From: Promicromonosporaceae bacterium
GTDB lineage: Bacteria; Actinomycetota; Actinomycetes; Actinomycetales; Cellulomonadaceae
Length of the DNA stretch: 38,237 nt
Direction of reading: 5' to 3'
Assembly (NCBI GenBank): GCA_009783295.1
Contig: WRHK01000036.1
Location: forward strand, 1 to 38,237
Shown: piece by piece, positions 34,473 to 38,237 of the stretch
How positions within the stretch are numbered: the stretch's first letter is position 1
Layout: every line of letters starts with the position of its first letter
Notes under the pieces: generated by a model
The model's database searches: none
What the model was told of the DNA's origin: nothing
The model's input: the letters and a program-made list of their open reading frames with translations, nothing else
Program-made: the position numbers and the translations under genes

Positions 34473-37427
34473 TCACGACGACGCGGCCAGGTCCTCGTCT
34501 CCTGAGAGGATGCCCGCCTCGACCACCTTGACCGCGAGCGCCGTGCGCGTGGTGACGCCGACCTTGCGCATCGCCGAGCGCAGCTGCTGGTCGACGGTCG
34601 CGGGCGACTTCACGAGCAGCGCGCTGATCTCGCGGTTGGTCTTGCCCGCGACGACGAGCCTGACCACGTCGAGCTCGCGGGGCGAGAGGTTGTCGCCGTA
34701 GCCCTTGCGGCCGCCGCGCCAGAGCCGCGGCACGTCGCCGCCGTGCTCGCGCAGCAGCCCCGCCACCCGGTCGGCGTCGCGACGGGCGCCGAGCCGGGAC
34801 AGCTCCTCGTACTGCGTGGCGAGCAGCGCGAGCGCGTGGGCCGTGCGGCCGTCGGCGAGGAGCGCGACGGCCTGGAGCTCGCGGGCGAGGAGGGCCGCGT
34901 AGGTGCGTGGGATCGCCTCCCAGGCCTGCGCGGCGCGCTCGTACCGGGCTGCCGCGATGGCCGGCTCGCGGGCCGCCGCGGCCAGGTGGGCGCGGCACAG
35001 CGCGAGGGCGGCGCGGGGCGCGGGGGCGGTGTGCCCCTCGAGCCCGCGCTCGAGCTCGTCGGTCAGGGCAGCGGCGGCGGCCGGGTCGCCCGCGCGCAGC
35101 AGGGCCTCGACGCGCGCGGGCACGATGTCCGTCGCCCACAGCCACACGTCCTTGGTCCGCACGGTCTCCAGCGGCGCGGCGGTGATCGCGAGCGCCCCGT
35201 CGACGTCGTCGGCGGCGAGGCGCAGGCGTGCCACCGCGGCGGCGGGCTCCATCGTGTCGTCCACGGCGCCGAGCCGTGTCGACGCGTCGAGCACCAGCCG
35301 GTACTGCTCCTCGGCGTCGCGCAGCCGCCCCGCGGCGGCGGCGAGACGAGCGGTCACCCGGACCGCCGACAGATGGTGCGAAGGGCGGTCCGCGAGGGCC
35401 TCGGCGAGTGCGGCGCTGCGCTCGGCCAGGCCGTCCCACCGGCCGGCGTACCAGTCGAGGTTGCCCTGCTCGAGCTCGACGGTCCTGCGCAGCCGCGACG
35501 AGTCCTCGGCGTCCGCGAGCCGCAGGGCAACGGCGAGATGCCGTTCGGCGTCGGCGTTGCGCCCCCACACCAGGGCACCCGTGCCGATGTTCGCGTGCGT
35601 GCGCGCCAGGTCGAGCCGCTCGGCCGAGGTCGCGGCGTCCTCGGGAAGACCGGCGACGACGTCCCAGGCCTCGTCGTCGCCCAGCATCAGGAGGGCGGTC
35701 GCACGGTTGCCCGCGAGGTTCAGCCGCACCGCCGGGGACTCGATGCCGGCCGCCAGGTCGGCGGCCCGGCGCAGCCACAGCCGATGGGTCGAGGCCGCCC
35801 AGGGCGCGACGTAGGCCCAGCCGAGGTACGTCATCGCCTTCGCGGCCTCGACGGGGTCGTGCCCCAGGTCCTCGACCGCCTGCTCGAGCTCGACGCGCGC
35901 GGCTCCCGCCTCGCCGATGGTGATGAGCACCCGGCCGAGCGGGTTGCGGATCTCGGCCTGCTGCCGGGCCGTCAGCCCCGGGACCTCCAGAACCGTGCGC
36001 AGCGCCTGCACCACGCGGCGTTGGACGTCGTCGACCAGCTCGCGCCGCCCCAGGGCGGCCAGGCCGGCGGTGCGCGCGACGCGGGCGAGGTCCGACGCCG
36101 GAAGACCGCGCGCCGAGAGCAGGTCGACCAGCATCACGACGGCCGCGGTGTGGTCGCCCGAGGCGATGGCGTGGCCCGCCGCCTGCTCGGCATACCGCGC
36201 CCAGCGCGCCGTCTCCCCCGCCTCGCGGAAGTGCCGCGCCAGCCGCGCGACCGGCGGCGGCTCGACGCTCTCGAGCGCGCGCCCGGCGCGCAGGTGCAGC
36301 GGCCCCCGGTCGGCGAGCGCGACGGCGTCGTCGACGGCCGACGCGACCAGCACGTGCCGGAACTGCCACCGGCCCCGGGCGTCGCCGTCGAGGATCCCGG
36401 CCGCGGCGGCCTCGGCGAGGCCGGCGCGCACCTCCTGCGCGCCCAGGCCGGCGGTCGCACGGATCGTCTCCTCGGAGGACCGCTCGCCCAGGACGGCGGC
36501 GGCCCTGAGCACCTGCTGCGCGTGCGGCGAGAGGCGGCCGACGCGCTCCCGCGTGGAGTCGCGCACCGTGGGCGGCACCTGGAGCTCGGCGATCGCGAGC
36601 CGGACCCACTGCCCGTCGCGGAACGCGATGTCGGCCCGGTCGTGCAGCAGCCGCACGGACTCCTCGATCGCCAGCGGGATACCGCCCGTGCGTTCGTGCA
36701 TGAAGGCCGTGAACTCGGCCGAGATCGCCTTGCCGTCGAGCATCGACGACACGAGCGCGGCGGTGTCGTCGGGGCGCACCGGCGCCAGCGCGACCCGCGC
36801 CTGCGTGACCCCGGCGGGCAGACGCGACGTCAGGCGCAGCAGCAGCGACCCCGCGTCGACCTCCTCGAGCCGGTACGAGACCACCAGGCTCGGGCCGCCC
36901 GCACCCTGGCGCGACGCCAGGAACAGGAGGAACTCGAGCGTCACCTCGTCCGCCCAGTGCGCGTCCTCGAGCACGAGGACGTCGACGCCGACCGCACGGA
37001 GCACCTCGTCCAGGGCCCGGAACAGCCGGTGCCGGGCAGCCCTGACGTCGTCGAGCGGCTCCAGCGCGGCGGGCAGGTGCGCCGACCACTCGGGGAGCAG
37101 AGGGCGCAGCGCACCGGCGAGACCCGTCAGCCTCAGGTCCGCGATGTCCCCGTCGATCCCGCGGAACGCGTCGATGATCGGGCCGAGCGTCAGCGACTCC
37201 CGCAACGGGGGGCACACCGAGACCAGGGCGGTGAGCCCGTGCGGCCCGGCGAGCCACTCCTGCAGGAGCCGGCTCTTCCCGATCCCCGCCTCCCCCTCCA
37301 CCAGCACGATCGCGGGCGGCCGCGCGACGGCGCTCCGGAGCACGGCCAGCTCGTCGTCGCGCCCCACGAACCCCGGCGCGGAGACCTCCTGCGAACGGGC
37401 ATCGGCTGCGGTCGGGCGCTTGACCAT
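34473..37427 (-). CDS. LuxR-family regulator with N-terminal AAA ATPase (LAL type)
   Basis: A 984-residue cytosolic regulator of the large ATP-binding LuxR family. The AAA/AAA16-type domain begins FVGRDDELAVL; Walker A is EGEAGIGKS (~residue 50) and Walker B is VDVLVLEDAHWAD. A long helical TPR-like middle (~380-880) is rich in Ala/Leu/Arg. The C-terminal LuxR helix-turn-helix (~913-973) reads LSPRELDVVRLVVAGKTNREI and SPATVDQQLRSAMRKVGV. LAL proteins usually activate sugar-utilisation or secondary-metabolite genes. Flanking genes are a divergent secreted GH3 enzyme and a downstream secreted protease, both plausible targets. The ATG at 37427 is preferred; a GTG at 37502 would add 25 residues and has equally weak ribosome-site support, so the start is uncertain. 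Confidence 0.9.
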   Translation of the reverse strand: MVKRPTAADARSQEVSAPGFVGRDDELAVLRSAVARPPAIVLVEGEAGIGKSRLLQEWLAGPHGLTALVSVCPPLRESLTLGPIIDAFRGIDGDIADLRLTGLAGALRPLLPEWSAHLPAALEPLDDVRAARHRLFRALDEVLRAVGVDVLVLEDAHWADEVTLEFLLFLASRQGAGGPSLVVSYRLEEVDAGSLLLRLTSRLPAGVTQARVALAPVRPDDTAALVSSMLDGKAISAEFTAFMHERTGGIPLAIEESVRLLHDRADIAFRDGQWVRLAIAELQVPPTVRDSTRERVGRLSPHAQQVLRAAAVLGERSSEETIRATAGLGAQEVRAGLAEAAAAGILDGDARGRWQFRHVLVASAVDDAVALADRGPLHLRAGRALESVEPPPVARLARHFREAGETARWARYAEQAAGHAIASGDHTAAVVMLVDLLSARGLPASDLARVARTAGLAALGRRELVDDVQRRVVQALRTVLEVPGLTARQQAEIRNPLGRVLITIGEAGAARVELEQAVEDLGHDPVEAAKAMTYLGWAYVAPWAASTHRLWLRRAADLAAGIESPAVRLNLAGNRATALLMLGDDEAWDVVAGLPEDAATSAERLDLARTHANIGTGALVWGRNADAERHLAVALRLADAEDSSRLRRTVELEQGNLDWYAGRWDGLAERSAALAEALADRPSHHLSAVRVTARLAAAAGRLRDAEEQYRLVLDASTRLGAVDDTMEPAAAVARLRLAADDVDGALAITAAPLETVRTKDVWLWATDIVPARVEALLRAGDPAAAAALTDELERGLEGHTAPAPRAALALCRAHLAAAAREPAIAAARYERAAQAWEAIPRTYAALLARELQAVALLADGRTAHALALLATQYEELSRLGARRDADRVAGLLREHGGDVPRLWRGGRKGYGDNLSPRELDVVRLVVAGKTNREISALLVKSPATVDQQLRSAMRKVGVTTRTALAVKVVEAGILSGDEDLAASS

Positions 37428-37590
37428 GCGCGTGATGCTCTCACCGATCCCGGCGCGCGCAACGGGCGGGTGAGAACCGTCCCGGTGCCTGGGCTGCTGC
37501 ACCGACGCGCCACCACGGCCGTCTGGCAGCCGTGGGCGAGAGGTCCCAGGGACCTCCCTCGACCTTCCCTGAGCGCCGGCCGTGCCCCGG

Positions 37591-37612
37591 GGTTACGTTG
37601 GCGAACGTAGCC
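37591..37612. promoter_or_regulatory. Palindromic candidate operator/divergent promoter upstream of the GH3 gene
   Basis: TACGTT (37594-37599), GGCG, AACGTA (37603-37608) form a perfect 6-bp inverted repeat. Flanking GG and CC also pair, with one mismatch. It lies in the 290-base gap between the divergent LAL regulator and GH3 genes. Each arm also reads as a TANNNT -10 hexamer on its own strand, so it could be overlapping divergent -10 boxes instead of, or as well as, an operator. I see nothing else definite in this gap. Confidence 0.4.
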
Positions 37613-37717
37613 TCGGTCAGCAGTTGCCCCGGGCGTTGTCTGGACCGCTCTCGAGCCCGGCCCCGGGTCAGACCGGCTGCGGTCCCACCCGTGCAGTTGT
37701 CAGAGAGGACAACACCG

Positions 37718-38237
37718 ATGCGCAAAAGACAGCGCTGTCTTCCCGCCCGAGCACTCGTCGCCGCGACGGCGGTGCTCGGCTTGACCGTCACCGGGGTCTC
37801 CGCCGCGTCCGCGGCCACGACCGACCCGAACCCCTCCCCCCGCGAGCTCGCCAACGCGGCGCTGTCGCGCCAGGCGGCCACCGAGGGGATGGTGCTCCTG
37901 GAGAACCACGACCAGGCGCTCCCGCTCGCGCGTCCGGGGAACGTCGCGCTGTACGGCGTCGGCGCGATCCGCACCGTCAAAGGCGGCACCGGCTCCGGTG
38001 CGGTCAACAACCGGTACACGATCTCGGTCCGGCAGGGGTTCGAGAACGCGGGGTACGCGGTCACCACGAACACCGACTACTGGACGGCCCTGACCGGCTC
38101 GGGCAACAACGACCCTGCGCTCACCGCCGCGACCGCCCAGCCGACAGCACCCACCGACACGGCGGCGAACGTCGCCGCCCGCAACTCCGGCGAGGGCCGC
38201 GACCGGAGCCCCGGCCCCGCCGACACCATGCCGCCAC
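37718..38237 (+). CDS. Secreted GH3 beta-glycosidase, partial (runs off the right edge)
   Basis: The first 173 codons of an exported enzyme; no stop before the window ends. The ATG at 37718 has AGAGAGGA about 9 nt upstream. The signal peptide (MRKRQRC, hydrophobic core) ends near VSAASA. The mature start (ANAALSRQAATEGMVLLENH) and the following ALYGVGAIRTVKGGTGSGAV are typical of the GH3 (alpha/beta)6 sandwich domain, which normally follows the TIM barrel. Later, AARNSGEGRDRSPGPAD matches the conserved RNSGEG..DR segment of that domain. Finding this domain first suggests the circularly permuted GH3 architecture, with the barrel further downstream. Substrate unknown; beta-glucosidase-like activity is the default guess. 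Confidence 0.83.
   Translation, partial: MRKRQRCLPARALVAATAVLGLTVTGVSAASAATTDPNPSPRELANAALSRQAATEGMVLLENHDQALPLARPGNVALYGVGAIRTVKGGTGSGAVNNRYTISVRQGFENAGYAVTTNTDYWTALTGSGNNDPALTAATAQPTAPTDTAANVAARNSGEGRDRSPGPADTMPP

Overview
The window is very GC-rich DNA with strong G/C bias at third codon positions. The gene set fits a saprophytic, polysaccharide-degrading actinobacterium: multimodular secreted enzymes, ABC sugar importers without their own ATPase, leaderless promoters, and an OmpR/HAMP-kinase pair. I would guess Micrococcales, near Cellulomonadaceae or Promicromonosporaceae; this is inferred from gene content, not from a marker gene. I see no rRNA, tRNA, CRISPR array, insertion sequence or phage gene. 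No gene-free stretch exceeds about 300 bases.

Region 1 (1-8715, + strand) is a carbohydrate locus. It holds two ABC permeases (the binding protein probably lies off the left edge), a cytoplasmic GH63-like (alpha/alpha)6 glycosidase, and a 1622-residue secreted clan GH-A (GH39-like) enzyme with LamG, Ig-like and several carbohydrate-binding modules. A 15-bp-stem terminator closes it. Region 2 (8738-16759) is housekeeping and stress: a leaderless CPA2-type cation/proton antiporter, a convergent Dps, an overlapping response regulator/histidine kinase pair, a divergent TetR/MFS exporter pair, and a leaderless cytoplasmic GH13 glucosidase.

Region 3 (16779-25076) is the most interesting metabolic unit. 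A divergent IclR regulator faces a tightly packed six-gene minus-strand operon: lipoprotein binding protein, two permeases, cytosolic GH5 glycosidase, enolase-superfamily acid-sugar dehydratase, and malate synthase. Gene junctions are 4-nt or 1-nt overlaps or gaps of 20-30 nt. The content suggests import and hydrolysis of an oligosaccharide, dehydration of an acid sugar, and recovery of a two-carbon glyoxylate product through malate synthase. That pathway is an inference.

Region 4 (25088-28030) carries a DUF2087-barstar fusion, a tandem universal stress protein and a small secreted fibronectin-type-III protein. Region 5 (28049-38237) carries a 2070-residue secreted subtilase with a duplicated C-terminal module, one copy of which holds an inserted beta-propeller. 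It also has a large LuxR-type (LAL) ATPase regulator and, divergent from it and cut by the window edge, a secreted GH3 enzyme that appears to have the circularly permuted domain order.

Four genes (antiporter, GH13, DUF2087-barstar, UspA) share a -10-like hexamer 6-8 nt before the start codon and lack a Shine-Dalgarno, so they look leaderless. Convergent gene pairs are separated by strong bidirectional hairpins.
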